64,000 nucleotides of DNA from NCBI GenBank assembly GCA_963841045.1, contig CAWJBD010000001.1, positions 248,001 to 312,000 of the forward strand. The letters run 5' to 3'. The notes beneath the pieces are model-generated. The model was given only the letters and a program-made list of their open reading frames with translations. It was not told where the DNA came from and did no database searches. Position numbers and translations under genes: made by a program. Below, piece by piece: positions 41,140 through 48,985 of the stretch (its first letter is position 1; each line of letters starts with the position of its first letter). This DNA comes from Aalborgiella sp963841045 (GTDB lineage Bacteria; Pseudomonadota; Gammaproteobacteria; Burkholderiales; Burkholderiaceae_C).

Positions 41140-41757
41140 ATGAATCCAAACATCACACTTCAAACAATCAACTCACTTGACAAAGGCGCGCCATTAGAAG
41201 GCGGCTTCTATGGTGGAATTATTAGCATCGATGGCGTGACAAATGCTGTCGTATGGGCACCAAAAGCCCAAGGCAAAGTACGTGCTATTTGGTTGCCGAG
41301 CTATGACGATGTGCCAAATGCCAGCAGCTGCTACGACAGCATGGCAAATACCCGTGCTATGGCAGAAGCTGGCAGTCCACTAGCAAAGCTTGCACTGGAA
41401 GCCAATATCAATGGCCTGACAGACTGGTGCATACCCGCCCGTGACGTGCTTGAAATGGGCTATCGGTATTTGAAGCCAACTACCGAAGAAAACAGCTGCA
41501 CATTTCGTGATGGCGACAACCCAAGCAGCTTGCCAGCCGGTTATCCATACACGGAAACCAATCCTGCACAGACATTGGCAGAAGCGTTCAAAAAAGGTGG
41601 TTCTGAAGCATTCGACCCTGAATGGCATTGGTCATCGACACAGTACTCCAGTTACGACGCTTGGAATCAGCACTTCTACTACGGCACCCAGGACCTCAAC
41701 CTCAAGAAGTTCGAGGCCAGTTGCCGTCTCGTCCGCTTGATTCCAATTAATTCTTAA
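41140..41757 (+). CDS. DGR target protein 1 (DUF1566/C-type lectin-like)
   Basis: A 205-residue protein, ATG at 41140 behind TTTAGGAGC. A DUF1566/FGE-like C-type lectin fold is suggested by LTDWCIPARDVLEMGYRYL and WHWSSTQYSSYDAW. The C-terminal segment (codons over 41638-41736) is variable repeat 1. Compared with the template, 11 adenine positions differ, plus three non-adenine differences near its 3' end, so this copy has drifted. No signal peptide. It is unrelated to targets 2/3 in the N-terminal half except for the shared fold. Confidence 0.85.
   Translation: MNPNITLQTINSLDKGAPLEGGFYGGIISIDGVTNAVVWAPKAQGKVRAIWLPSYDDVPNASSCYDSMANTRAMAEAGSPLAKLALEANINGLTDWCIPARDVLEMGYRYLKPTTEENSCTFRDGDNPSSLPAGYPYTETNPAQTLAEAFKKGGSEAFDPEWHWSSTQYSSYDAWNQHFYYGTQDLNLKKFEASCRLVRLIPINS
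41638..41736 (+). repeat. DGR variable repeat VR1
   Basis: 99 bp aligned without gaps to the template repeat. Eleven differences lie at template adenines (A to T, G or C). Three further differences near the 3' end (G to A, T to C, T to C) are not adenine-derived. Confidence 0.88.
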
Positions 41758-42342
41758 ATCCTTTAATCCATCACAAACCAAACATCCAACATGAAACTAC
41801 ACATTCACACCCTCAACATCAATTTAGGTAGTACCGCAATGAGCAGTGCACTTATGGCCGCGCTCAATGACAAAACTACCGAATCAGAACAAAAACCAGC
41901 CATAGGCGAATACTGGCAAGGGCAAGGCGGCATCTATGTAGGCCGTGGCCGTGGGCGCGACGGCGGACATGACTATGACCTCATTCTGCCAACCGATAGC
42001 CGCACCATTTTCAAAAACCGCAGCATTGGTACATACGAAATCGACGTGAAAGGCGCAACCAGTGACCATGACGGCCTAGCCAACACCATGGCATTGGCAG
42101 CAGCTGGCAGTGATTTGTGCAAAGAAGCCCTTGAAATTGAAATTGAAGGGCACAAGGACTTTCACGTTCCAAGCCGCATTGATTTGCGCTTGCTTTGGGC
42201 GAATGTTCCTGAGTTGTTTGATAAAGAGTGGTATCTGAGTAGCACACAGTACTCCAGTGACAACGCTTGGAGTCAGGACTTCGGCAACGGCTACCAGGAC
42301 GACAGCCGCAAGAAGTTCGAGGCCGGTTGCCGTTTCGTTCGC
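41737..42342 (+). repeat. Tandem duplication, unit 1 (606 bp)
   Basis: The segment from the end of VR1 to the end of VR2 is repeated at 42343-42948. The two units look identical by eye except for nine positions inside the variable repeats. Confidence 0.85.
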
Positions 42343-42363
42343 TTGATTCCAATTAATTCTTAA
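41791..42363 (+). CDS. DGR target protein 2
   Basis: A 190-residue protein; ATG at 41791, or more likely 41839 (MSSALMAAL), where AGG lies upstream. AIGEYWQGQGGIYVGRGRGRDGG is a DUF1566-like opening; HKDFHVPSRIDLRLLW and YLSSTQYSSDNAWSQDF lead into the variable repeat. The C-terminus is FEAGCRFVRLIPINS. It forms the first copy of a 606-bp tandem duplication with target 3. Confidence 0.85.
   Translation: MKLHIHTLNINLGSTAMSSALMAALNDKTTESEQKPAIGEYWQGQGGIYVGRGRGRDGGHDYDLILPTDSRTIFKNRSIGTYEIDVKGATSDHDGLANTMALAAAGSDLCKEALEIEIEGHKDFHVPSRIDLRLLWANVPELFDKEWYLSSTQYSSDNAWSQDFGNGYQDDSRKKFEAGCRFVRLIPINS
42244..42342 (+). repeat. DGR variable repeat VR2
   Basis: 99 bp; 11 differences from the template, all at template adenines, none elsewhere. 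Variable codons are the AAC/AAT codons of the template. Confidence 0.9.
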
Positions 42364-42948
42364 ATCCTTTAATCCATCACAAACCAAACATCCAACATGA
42401 AACTACACATTCACACCCTCAACATCAATTTAGGTAGTACCGCAATGAGCAGTGCACTTATGGCCGCGCTCAATGACAAAACTACCGAATCAGAACAAAA
42501 ACCAGCCATAGGCGAATACTGGCAAGGGCAAGGCGGCATCTATGTAGGCCGTGGCCGTGGGCGCGACGGCGGACATGACTATGACCTCATTCTGCCAACC
42601 GATAGCCGCACCATTTTCAAAAACCGCAGCATTGGTACATACGAAATCGACGTGAAAGGCGCAACCAGTGACCATGACGGCCTAGCCAACACCATGGCAT
42701 TGGCAGCAGCTGGCAGTGATTTGTGCAAAGAAGCCCTTGAAATTGAAATTGAAGGGCACAAGGACTTTCACGTTCCAAGCCGCATTGATTTGCGCTTGCT
42801 TTGGGCGAATGTTCCTGAGTTGTTTGATAAAGAGTGGTATCTGAGTAGCACACAGTACTCCAGTGACGACGCTTGGAGTCAGGACTTCGGCGGCGGCACC
42901 CAGTACGACAACGGCAAGGAGTTCGAGGCCGGTTGCCGTTTCGTTCGC
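42343..42948 (+). repeat. Tandem duplication, unit 2 (606 bp)
   Basis: The second unit holds target gene 3. Both units start after and end at a variable repeat boundary, which suggests unequal crossing-over between variable repeats. Confidence 0.85.
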
Positions 42949-42963
42949 AGATCATTTCTTTAA
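42397..42963 (+). CDS. DGR target protein 3
   Basis: A 188-residue protein identical to target 2 up to the variable repeat. There it reads SSDDAWSQDFGGGTQYDNGKEFEAG and ends RRSFL in place of RLIPINS. The 3' flank (CGCAGAT) matches the flank of the template repeat, so this is probably the original VR position next to avd. Alternative start at 42445 as for target 2. Confidence 0.85.
   Translation: MKLHIHTLNINLGSTAMSSALMAALNDKTTESEQKPAIGEYWQGQGGIYVGRGRGRDGGHDYDLILPTDSRTIFKNRSIGTYEIDVKGATSDHDGLANTMALAAAGSDLCKEALEIEIEGHKDFHVPSRIDLRLLWANVPELFDKEWYLSSTQYSSDDAWSQDFGGGTQYDNGKEFEAGCRFVRRSFL
42850..42948 (+). repeat. DGR variable repeat VR3
   Basis: 99 bp; 14 differences from the template, all at adenines, including AAG to GAG near the 3' side. 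Differs from VR2 at nine positions, all adenine in the template. Confidence 0.9.
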
Positions 42964-42989
42964 TACTTTAATTTCTTTCTAGTCACCCA

Positions 42990-43355
42990 ATGGCCTTGCA
43001 TACCCAATTACCTATACACAAGACAGGCAGTGAGCTGCTAGGTCTTGCCGCCAAAATACACGCCCAAATGCCACGAGGCTTTAAGCGCACGGTTGGCGAT
43101 AAGATTGTCAGCCACTGCTCTGAAATGCTAGACCTGATGGCGCTTGCCAATGCAACCAAGCATGAGCAACGCGCCAAGCACATTCGAGATATTTTGAAGC
43201 ACAACCGTGCTGTGGTCGTATGGCTGCGAGTAGGGTTTGATCTCAGAGTCATTTCGACAAAGCTTTGGTCTTTATCGGTACAGGTGTTGGAAAGCGTCGG
43301 CAAACAAGCCAGCGGTTGGCTCAACAAAACTCACGAAAAAGCGCCTGCAGTATGA
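42990..43355 (+). CDS. avd: DGR accessory variability determinant (Avd-like)
   Basis: A 121-residue four-helix-bundle protein (ELLGLAAKIHAQMPRGFKRTVGDKIVSHCSEMLDLMALANA...). Avd forms a basic pentamer that binds the reverse transcriptase and is needed for cDNA synthesis (known from the Bordetella phage BPP-1). The place between the last target and the template repeat is the same as in BPP-1. The protein is basic, as expected. Confidence 0.85.
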   Translation: MALHTQLPIHKTGSELLGLAAKIHAQMPRGFKRTVGDKIVSHCSEMLDLMALANATKHEQRAKHIRDILKHNRAVVVWLRVGFDLRVISTKLWSLSVQVLESVGKQASGWLNKTHEKAPAV

Positions 43356-43505
43356 CAGTTACGACTCTCACACCCGTGCGCAATTTGAATCTGGTCGCGC
43401 CGCTGTTTCAAAAGAACACCGCCATGCGTAACACAGACTGCCCACCAGCCGTCGTGCTGGCAGGTCTGACGCAGTTTCTCATTTGATCGGTTCACACCTT
43501 CGGTT

Positions 43506-43524
43506 GGGCGACGTAGATAGCGCG
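43506..43524 (+). repeat. 19-bp sequence shared with 34774-34792
   Basis: GGGCGACGTAGATAGCGCG occurs exactly here, just 5 bp before the template repeat, and at the 3' end of the small Gly-Arg-rich gene near the repressor. Chance is unlikely for 19 bases; it may be a relic of recombination or a common RNA element. Confidence 0.7.
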
Positions 43525-43529
43525 AACAA

Positions 43530-43628
43530 ACACAGTACTCCAGTAACAACGCTTGGAATCAGAACTTCAACAACGGCAACCAGAACAACAACAACAAGAA
43601 GTTCGAGGCCGGTTGCCGTTTCGTTCGC
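43530..43628 (+). repeat. DGR template repeat (TR)
   Basis: 99 bp, adenine-rich at variable codons: if translated it reads N-rich (SSNNAWNQNFNNGNQNNNNKKFEAG in three short stretches). The 5' block ACACAGTACTCCAGT and the GC-rich 3' block GGTTGCCGTTTCGTTCGC are shared with VR2 and VR3. TR RNA is copied to cDNA with adenine-specific errors and then replaces VR. It lies between avd and the reverse transcriptase. Confidence 0.92.
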
Positions 43629-43656
43629 AGATTCATGCTTTTCGTTTTCATCGTTG

Positions 43657-44730
43657 GTGCAAGCCTATATGGATTGTCGCCAACACAAGCGCAATACTGC
43701 CAGTGCCCTTTCTTTTGAGGAAAATTTAGAGGGCAATCTTTGCGCACTATTTGAAGAATTGGCTAGCGGCGAATATCGCCCTGGTCGTTCTATCTGCTTT
43801 GTTATCACCCGCCCAAAGCCCCGCGAAGTCTGGGCTGCGGAATTTCGTGACCGCATTGTTCATCATCTGCTATACAACCACGTTGCAGCACGTTTTGAAA
43901 ACAGCTTTGTTGCAGGTAGCAGTGCTTGCATCGTTGGCAGGGGCACGTTGTACGCAGCCAAGCGCTTAGAGGCAGACATACGCAGCATTACGCAAAATTG
44001 GAGCCGTCCTGCCTCTTATTTGAAACTTGATTTGTCGAACTTCTTTGTTGCCATCGACAAAAACATCCTTCACGATCAGCTTGCCAAAAAGATTCACGAA
44101 CCATGGTGGCTATGGCTGGCCGACATCATCTTGTTTCACGACCCGCGCCAGAATGTTGAACTTCGTGGTTCGCCTGAGCTTTTAGCCCGTGTTCCCGCTC
44201 ACAAAAGCCTGTACAACGCACCAGACGATACCGGCCTGCCTATTGGCAATCTGTCATCACAATTCTTCGCTAATGTTCATCTTGACGCTTTAGACCAATT
44301 TTGCAAACACCAAATCGGTGCTAAGCATTACGTCCGCTACGTTGATGACTTTATTCTGTTGCACGAATCACCACAGTGGCTGCACGCTGCCAAGACCCGC
44401 ATAGAGGAATGGCTACCTGCGAGATTGGGCGCATACCTGAACCCAAAAAAGACCATTCTGCAGCCGGTTGACCGTGGTGTTGATTTTGTGGGACATGTCA
44501 TCAAGCCTTGGCATCGCACGACCCGTAAACGCACAACAAAATCAGCTATCAATCGCTTGCGTGAAATGCCAGATGACGAAACCTTTGCAGCGGGTAATAG
44601 CTACCTGGGACTGTTCAGACAAGCCAGCCACAGTCACACGGATAGAGCCAAATTAGCCCATGTGCTACTCGGTCGTGGGCATGCCATTAACGCCAATTTC
44701 ACAAAAATTTTTATAAGGACACCATGCTAA
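43657..44730 (+). CDS. DGR reverse transcriptase
   Basis: A 357-residue group II-type RT. SLVQAYMDCRQHKRNTASAL and FEENLEGNLCALFEELASGEYRPG are the start typical of DGR RTs. Palm motifs: LKLDLSNFFVAID, GLPIGNLSSQFFANVHLDALDQ and the catalytic YVRYVDDF (YVDD). There is no ATG near the conserved N-terminus; GTG 43657 or TTG 43654 are the best starts. The frame is open up to TTG 43483, through the template repeat. The TAA overlaps the methyltransferase ATG. Confidence 0.92.
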   Translation: MQAYMDCRQHKRNTASALSFEENLEGNLCALFEELASGEYRPGRSICFVITRPKPREVWAAEFRDRIVHHLLYNHVAARFENSFVAGSSACIVGRGTLYAAKRLEADIRSITQNWSRPASYLKLDLSNFFVAIDKNILHDQLAKKIHEPWWLWLADIILFHDPRQNVELRGSPELLARVPAHKSLYNAPDDTGLPIGNLSSQFFANVHLDALDQFCKHQIGAKHYVRYVDDFILLHESPQWLHAAKTRIEEWLPARLGAYLNPKKTILQPVDRGVDFVGHVIKPWHRTTRKRTTKSAINRLREMPDDETFAAGNSYLGLFRQASHSHTDRAKLAHVLLGRGHAINANFTKIFIRTPC

Positions 44731-46418
44731 CCCCACAATTCACAATCCCATTGCACAACGAATTGGTTGTAGACCTCTTTGCTGGCGGTGGCGGTGCGTC
44801 AACCGGCATAGAGAAGGCGATAGGCCGTCCAGTTGACATCGCCATCAACCACGACCCCGAAGCCATCAGCCTGCACCAAGCCAACCACCCACAGACTCAA
44901 CACTTTTGCAGTGATGTGTTTGAAGTGGACCCGCTTGCTGTATGCAAAGGCCAACCAGTTGGCATGCTATGGGCATCGCCAGATTGCAAACATTTCAGCA
45001 AAGCCAAAGGCGGCAAACCGGTTAGCAAAAAGATTCGGTCTCTGGCATGGGTTGTTGTGAAGTGGGCTAAAGCAGTGCAGCCACGCATTATTTTTTTGGA
45101 AAACGTCGAAGAATTCCAAACATGGGGACCACTTGGTGCAGATAACAGGCCATGCCCAAACCGCAAAGGCAACACTTTCAAGCGGTGGAAAAAATCGCTT
45201 GAAAACCTTGGCTATGCAGTAGAACATCGCGAACTTCGCGCCTGTGACTATGGCGCACCAACAATCCGAAAGCGCCTATTTTTGGTCGCCCGATGCGATG
45301 GCCAGCCAATCGTTTGGCCAACACCCACACACGCTGATCCAAAAGTTGAAAACCTGCGCGCACGCAAACGTGGTGAAAAGCGCAAACCAGCATGGCGCAC
45401 AGCTGCAGAATGTATTGACTGGAGCATCCCCGCACCCAGCATCTTTGAGCGCAAAAAAGAACTTGCAGAAGCCACCTGCAAACGTATTGCCAAGGGCTTA
45501 ATGCGATATGTGATTGAAGCCAAAGAGCCGTTTATTGTGCCCACCGGCGCTCCGTTCTTGACCGAACACGCCAACGCATCAAGCCCACGCGTATTTGCCG
45601 CCAATGAGCCGTTGCGCACCCAATGCGCGAATGTTAAAGGTGGTCATTTTTCATTGGTTGTGCCCACGTTGGTGCAAACAGGCTACGGTGAGCGCGAAGG
45701 CCAAGCACCCCGCGCGTTGGATATTGAAAAGCCTTTGGGCACCATCGTCGGCAGTCAAAAGCATGCGCTTGTTACCGCTTTCATGGCAAAGCATTACACC
45801 GGCGTGGTGGGCAGCGACTTAACTGACCCACTTGGCACAGTCACCAGTGTTGATCATCACAGTTTGATTACAGCGAACCTGGTGCACTACCACTCAGACA
45901 AGCGCGACGGCGATGTTCGGGCATCCTCGATGCGCGAACCCATCAAAACCCAAACGACAGAGAACCGGCATGCGCTGGTCACCAGCAACTTGGTAAAGCT
46001 GCGTAATAACCAGTTTGGGCAATCAGTTGAAACACCCATGCCAACACTAACCGCTGGCGGTGGTCATGTCGCAGAGGTTCGGGCTTTTTTAATCAAGTAC
46101 TACGGTAATGAAACCGATGGCGTTAGCCTGAACGACCCTATGCACACACTCCCAACCCGTGACCGGATGGGTTTGGTGACCGTCAAAGGCGAAGAATATG
46201 CCATCGTTGATATTGGCCTGCGAATGCTCACACCGAGAGAACTATTCACCGCGCAAGGGTTTGACAGCAGCTACCAAATCGATTTTGGCGCTGATGGCGC
46301 GCCAATGACCAAAACAGCACAAGTACGCATGTGCGGCAACAGCGTTTGCCCACCATTAAGCCAAGCGCTTGTTGGATCCAATTATTCAGAAATTGCAATC
46401 AAAAGGAAAGCTGCATGA
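44724..46418 (+). CDS. dcm: C5-cytosine DNA methyltransferase
   Basis: A 564-residue enzyme. Motif I DLFAGGGGASTGIEKA, motif IV ASPDCKHFSKAKGG with catalytic Cys (PDC rather than PC), motif VI ENVEEF and motif X near CGNSVCPPL. The target-recognition part (about 250-450) is long and has several repeated GT(V/I) segments. It would methylate phage DNA against host restriction. Start overlaps the RT stop by 7 bp. Confidence 0.9.
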   Translation: MLTPQFTIPLHNELVVDLFAGGGGASTGIEKAIGRPVDIAINHDPEAISLHQANHPQTQHFCSDVFEVDPLAVCKGQPVGMLWASPDCKHFSKAKGGKPVSKKIRSLAWVVVKWAKAVQPRIIFLENVEEFQTWGPLGADNRPCPNRKGNTFKRWKKSLENLGYAVEHRELRACDYGAPTIRKRLFLVARCDGQPIVWPTPTHADPKVENLRARKRGEKRKPAWRTAAECIDWSIPAPSIFERKKELAEATCKRIAKGLMRYVIEAKEPFIVPTGAPFLTEHANASSPRVFAANEPLRTQCANVKGGHFSLVVPTLVQTGYGEREGQAPRALDIEKPLGTIVGSQKHALVTAFMAKHYTGVVGSDLTDPLGTVTSVDHHSLITANLVHYHSDKRDGDVRASSMREPIKTQTTENRHALVTSNLVKLRNNQFGQSVETPMPTLTAGGGHVAEVRAFLIKYYGNETDGVSLNDPMHTLPTRDRMGLVTVKGEEYAIVDIGLRMLTPRELFTAQGFDSSYQIDFGADGAPMTKTAQVRMCGNSVCPPLSQALVGSNYSEIAIKRKAA

Positions 46419-46927
46419 TTTACCGCGACGACCCTGATTACAAACCGCTTCAAGAAAAGGCGCATGCCCTGAGCCTTGAAGTCTCGCAGCTCACGTTGGA
46501 TTTAGACGAAATGAGCCGTGCATATTACTGCCAAGGCATACCTGCAACACAGGCGGAGAGGTCAGATATTCAGGCCAAGCGCAGCAAAGCGGCACATGAA
46601 CTCAAAAAGGTTGAGATTGCGATTTTTAACCTGCGCGAGAAATTCAGAATTTCAAACCAAAAAGACTTATTGGACGTTCTGATTTGCGTCGTAAACGAAT
46701 CGGGACACGGAAGTTTGGTTGCCAAAGCTGTTGAGAAACAGCGCAATAGCGGATTGAAAAACTACAGACAAATGACCAATGCCCAAGCCCGTGAATGGCT
46801 TGTTAAAAACGACAAAGAAGCCGCATCATTTTGGATGGAGCAGCCAGAAGAAGGCTTGATCGAATCGGTTGGCGACAACCTGCGCGATTTTGGTGATGAC
46901 GTAACTGGAGGATGGACAGCAAAATGA
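46415..46927 (+). CDS. Early protein, coiled coil, unknown
   Basis: A 170-residue helical protein; ATG 46415 follows AAAGGAAAG and overlaps the methyltransferase stop. A coiled coil covers about 10-95; C-terminus has AREWLVKNDKEAASFWMEQPEEGLIESV. No family recognised. Confidence 0.6.
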   Translation: MIYRDDPDYKPLQEKAHALSLEVSQLTLDLDEMSRAYYCQGIPATQAERSDIQAKRSKAAHELKKVEIAIFNLREKFRISNQKDLLDVLICVVNESGHGSLVAKAVEKQRNSGLKNYRQMTNAQAREWLVKNDKEAASFWMEQPEEGLIESVGDNLRDFGDDVTGGWTAK

Positions 46928-47109
46928 CAACAATTACAGTTTGGCTTTTGTTTTTGACTCATTCATCTTTGGGTGCATCTAAGCAATACACACAGCAACC
47001 ATTCACCTACATCTCACAGGCAGAGTGTCAAACAGTTGGAAAAGCTGTTACCCCTGAATGGAATGTATTTAAGTGTCTACCTGCTACAGCACAAGTGAAA
47101 GTGAAATAA
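46924..47109 (+). CDS. Small exported protein (61 aa)
   Basis: MTTITVWLLFLTHSSLGA is a signal-peptide-like start; the remaining 43 residues contain two cysteines (AECQTVGKAV, VFKCLP), which could form a disulfide in the periplasm. Coupled by ATGA. Confidence 0.6.
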   Translation: MTTITVWLLFLTHSSLGASKQYTQQPFTYISQAECQTVGKAVTPEWNVFKCLPATAQVKVK

Positions 47110-47112
47110 ACC

Positions 47113-47565
47113 ATGCCAACAATAAACGAAAAAATCAAGAATCTTTACATCGCCATAAACAATGTCGTTGCTGAAATAGGCAAAGAGGGGCAGATTGATT
47201 CACGTCACAAACTGACGGAAGAACTCATGCACGCGCTTTTTGATATTGATGGCGGTGAATGTAAGCCAGAATTGCTTGACCATCCAGATGCAGAGCCAGT
47301 GGCTTACCGTCAAAAACGGCTGGATTCTCCTGTTTACTGGTTCTATGGATCTGACGAAATACTGCCAAGTGCAACTCATGAATTTGAGCCACTCTACACC
47401 CGCCCACCAGCACTAAAACCCATCGACAGTGCCGATCTGGCAGAAATTCGCAAGGAATACGGGCTAAACGGCGCGATAACCATTGATGGCACTTTGAAGC
47501 TGATTAAGGGCGTTCAACACGCATTTTGCAAAAAGAACGGCCTATCATTGGAGGCTCAAAAATGA
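47113..47565 (+). CDS. Hypothetical protein before the excision module
   Basis: A 150-residue acidic protein with segments PVAYRQKRLDSPVYWFYGSDEILP and FEPLYTRPP, a pattern often seen in short phage proteins of unknown function (the PLYT motif). Overlaps the DUF4224 gene by 4 bp. Confidence 0.62.
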   Translation: MPTINEKIKNLYIAINNVVAEIGKEGQIDSRHKLTEELMHALFDIDGGECKPELLDHPDAEPVAYRQKRLDSPVYWFYGSDEILPSATHEFEPLYTRPPALKPIDSADLAEIRKEYGLNGAITIDGTLKLIKGVQHAFCKKNGLSLEAQK

Positions 47566-47771
47566 CCGACACATTTTTATTGCAAAAAGACGTTGAGTTT
47601 TTGACTGGCATCAAAGGCCGCAAGCCGGAAGCAGTTGCGAAACAAACCAAATGGCTCAAAGAGAACCGCATAAAGCATTGGGTAAACCCCGCTATGAGAG
47701 TCGTTGTGCCACGCGCTATCATTGAGCAAACCGCACCAGTAGCAAACGAACCTTGGCAACCAAACGTCTAA
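47562..47771 (+). CDS. DUF4224 protein, probable excisionase-like factor
   Basis: A 69-residue protein: FLLQKDVEFLTGIKGRKPEAVAKQTKWLKENRIKHW matches DUF4224, commonly encoded immediately before phage integrases. It is directly followed by the integrase ATG. A directionality-factor function is plausible. Confidence 0.75.
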   Translation: MTDTFLLQKDVEFLTGIKGRKPEAVAKQTKWLKENRIKHWVNPAMRVVVPRAIIEQTAPVANEPWQPNV

Positions 47772-48776
47772 ATGGTCACAATATCAATGCCCTATTTTCG
47801 CGCCCGTTTGCAAAAATCAGGGCGGACATATTATTACTTTGACGCTGGCTCCAAAGAAATACCGCTGGGCAGTGATTACGTTTTAGCCGTGCAAAAATGG
47901 CAGGAACTGTCCGGACAAAAAACAATTGATGCCAGCATATTTGACACGCTGGCAGACCGCTATGAACGCGATGTGCTGCCTACCCTTAGTAAAAACTCGC
48001 AACGGGTCTACAGCAGCGATTTGAAGCACCTGCGGGTGTTTTTCAAAGGCGCACCACTGGCGCAGATCAAGCCTGTTCACATCACGCAGCTACTAGAGTG
48101 GAAAAAAAGCCAGCCCACCACGGCCAACCGGCTAAAGCGACTGGCATCCAGCATGTTTAACCAAGCACGCGCCTGGGGTTACATGAACGGCCAAAACCCA
48201 TGCATTGGCATCCACGGCCTCAAAGTCAAAGTGGTCACGCGCAACATCAAAACAGAGGTGTACCAGGCTATCTGGGATTGTGCCAGCCAGTCATTGCGCG
48301 ATGCAATGGACCTGATTTACCTCACCGGCCAGCGCCCTGCTGATGTGCTGAAAATGACCGATCGTGACATTGCAGACAACGCAATCGAGGTGCGGCAAAA
48401 CAAGGTGGATATGCCTCTGCGAATTGAAATCGAGGGCGAATTAGAAGCCCTGCTAAAACGCATCAGTGCACGCAAACAAGGCTACAAGCTGGCCAGCTTC
48501 AACTTGACAGTGAATGAGCGCGGCCTACCCATGACCGAGGCCACCCGCCGCAAAGCATTAGCCAAAGCCAAAGCAGCGGCCATTGCCAAACACCCTGCAC
48601 TTAAAGACGGTATTGAAAAGTTTTGGTTCACCAAGTTGCGCAGCAAGGCTGCAACCGATATCAACAAGTCACGCGGCCTACAAGCGGCCAGTGAACTGCT
48701 AGGACACACTACCGAAAAAACCACCAAAAAACATTACATCGAAGCAGAGCCAAAACGGGTAAAACCAACGCGTTAA
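47772..48776 (+). CDS. int: Tyrosine recombinase, prophage integrase
   Basis: A 334-residue integrase. N-terminal arm and SAM-like domains (residues 1-150), then the catalytic domain: Arg in LIYLTGQRPADVLKM, box II TKLRSKAATD (Arg present, the usual His replaced), GH in LLGHTTEKTTKKHYIE with Tyr nucleophile. It directs integration at tRNA-Arg; attR lies 120 bp downstream. Confidence 0.9.
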   Translation: MVTISMPYFRARLQKSGRTYYYFDAGSKEIPLGSDYVLAVQKWQELSGQKTIDASIFDTLADRYERDVLPTLSKNSQRVYSSDLKHLRVFFKGAPLAQIKPVHITQLLEWKKSQPTTANRLKRLASSMFNQARAWGYMNGQNPCIGIHGLKVKVVTRNIKTEVYQAIWDCASQSLRDAMDLIYLTGQRPADVLKMTDRDIADNAIEVRQNKVDMPLRIEIEGELEALLKRISARKQGYKLASFNLTVNERGLPMTEATRRKALAKAKAAAIAKHPALKDGIEKFWFTKLRSKAATDINKSRGLQAASELLGHTTEKTTKKHYIEAEPKRVKPTR

Positions 48777-48778
48777 AC

Positions 48779-48853
48779 CGCTACGCTTTCGTCTTGATTT
48801 TTGTGCTGTAGCTATAGAGTAAGCACTGTAATTAAACTCATGAAAGCGGAGCG
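48779..48853. promoter_or_regulatory. 12-mer sites at right prophage end
   Basis: GAAAGCGTAGCG (minus strand, 48779-48790) and GAAAGCGGAGCG (plus, 48842-48853), matching the pair at 1759-1780. Located between integrase stop and attR. Candidate arm-type sites. Confidence 0.4.
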
Positions 48854-48895
48854 GGAATCGGGCTGTAACCCGCATGAAACCTTGGTTTTCCTAGT

Positions 48896-48937
48896 AGCTT
48901 AGAAGGCTGATGCTCTATCCAACTGAGCTACGGACTG
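48896..48937. repeat. Prophage attachment site attR (42 bp)
   Basis: The exact copy of 1678-1719: the 5' half of tRNA-Arg up to the anticodon arm, with no 3' half. Right of it comes host DNA that was originally upstream of tRNA-Arg and presumably holds its native promoter. Confidence 0.92.
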
Positions 48938-48985
48938 TTATGGGGCTTACTGTAATAGAAAAACCCGAAAAAATTAAAGACGCAA

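Noticed and set aside
41140..42963. Repeats as CRISPR array
   Set aside because: The repeats are coding variable repeats of a DGR with adenine-specific changes; no short regular repeat-spacer pattern and no cas genes. The Cas4-like nuclease at 38478 pairs with recT.
43483..43656. RT N-terminal extension translated from the TR
   Set aside because: Low-complexity translation with no resemblance to RT domains; kept as an open question only for the start codon.
48896..48937. Second tRNA-Arg
   Set aside because: Only the 5' half is present; T-arm and 3' acceptor are missing, so it is attR and not a gene.
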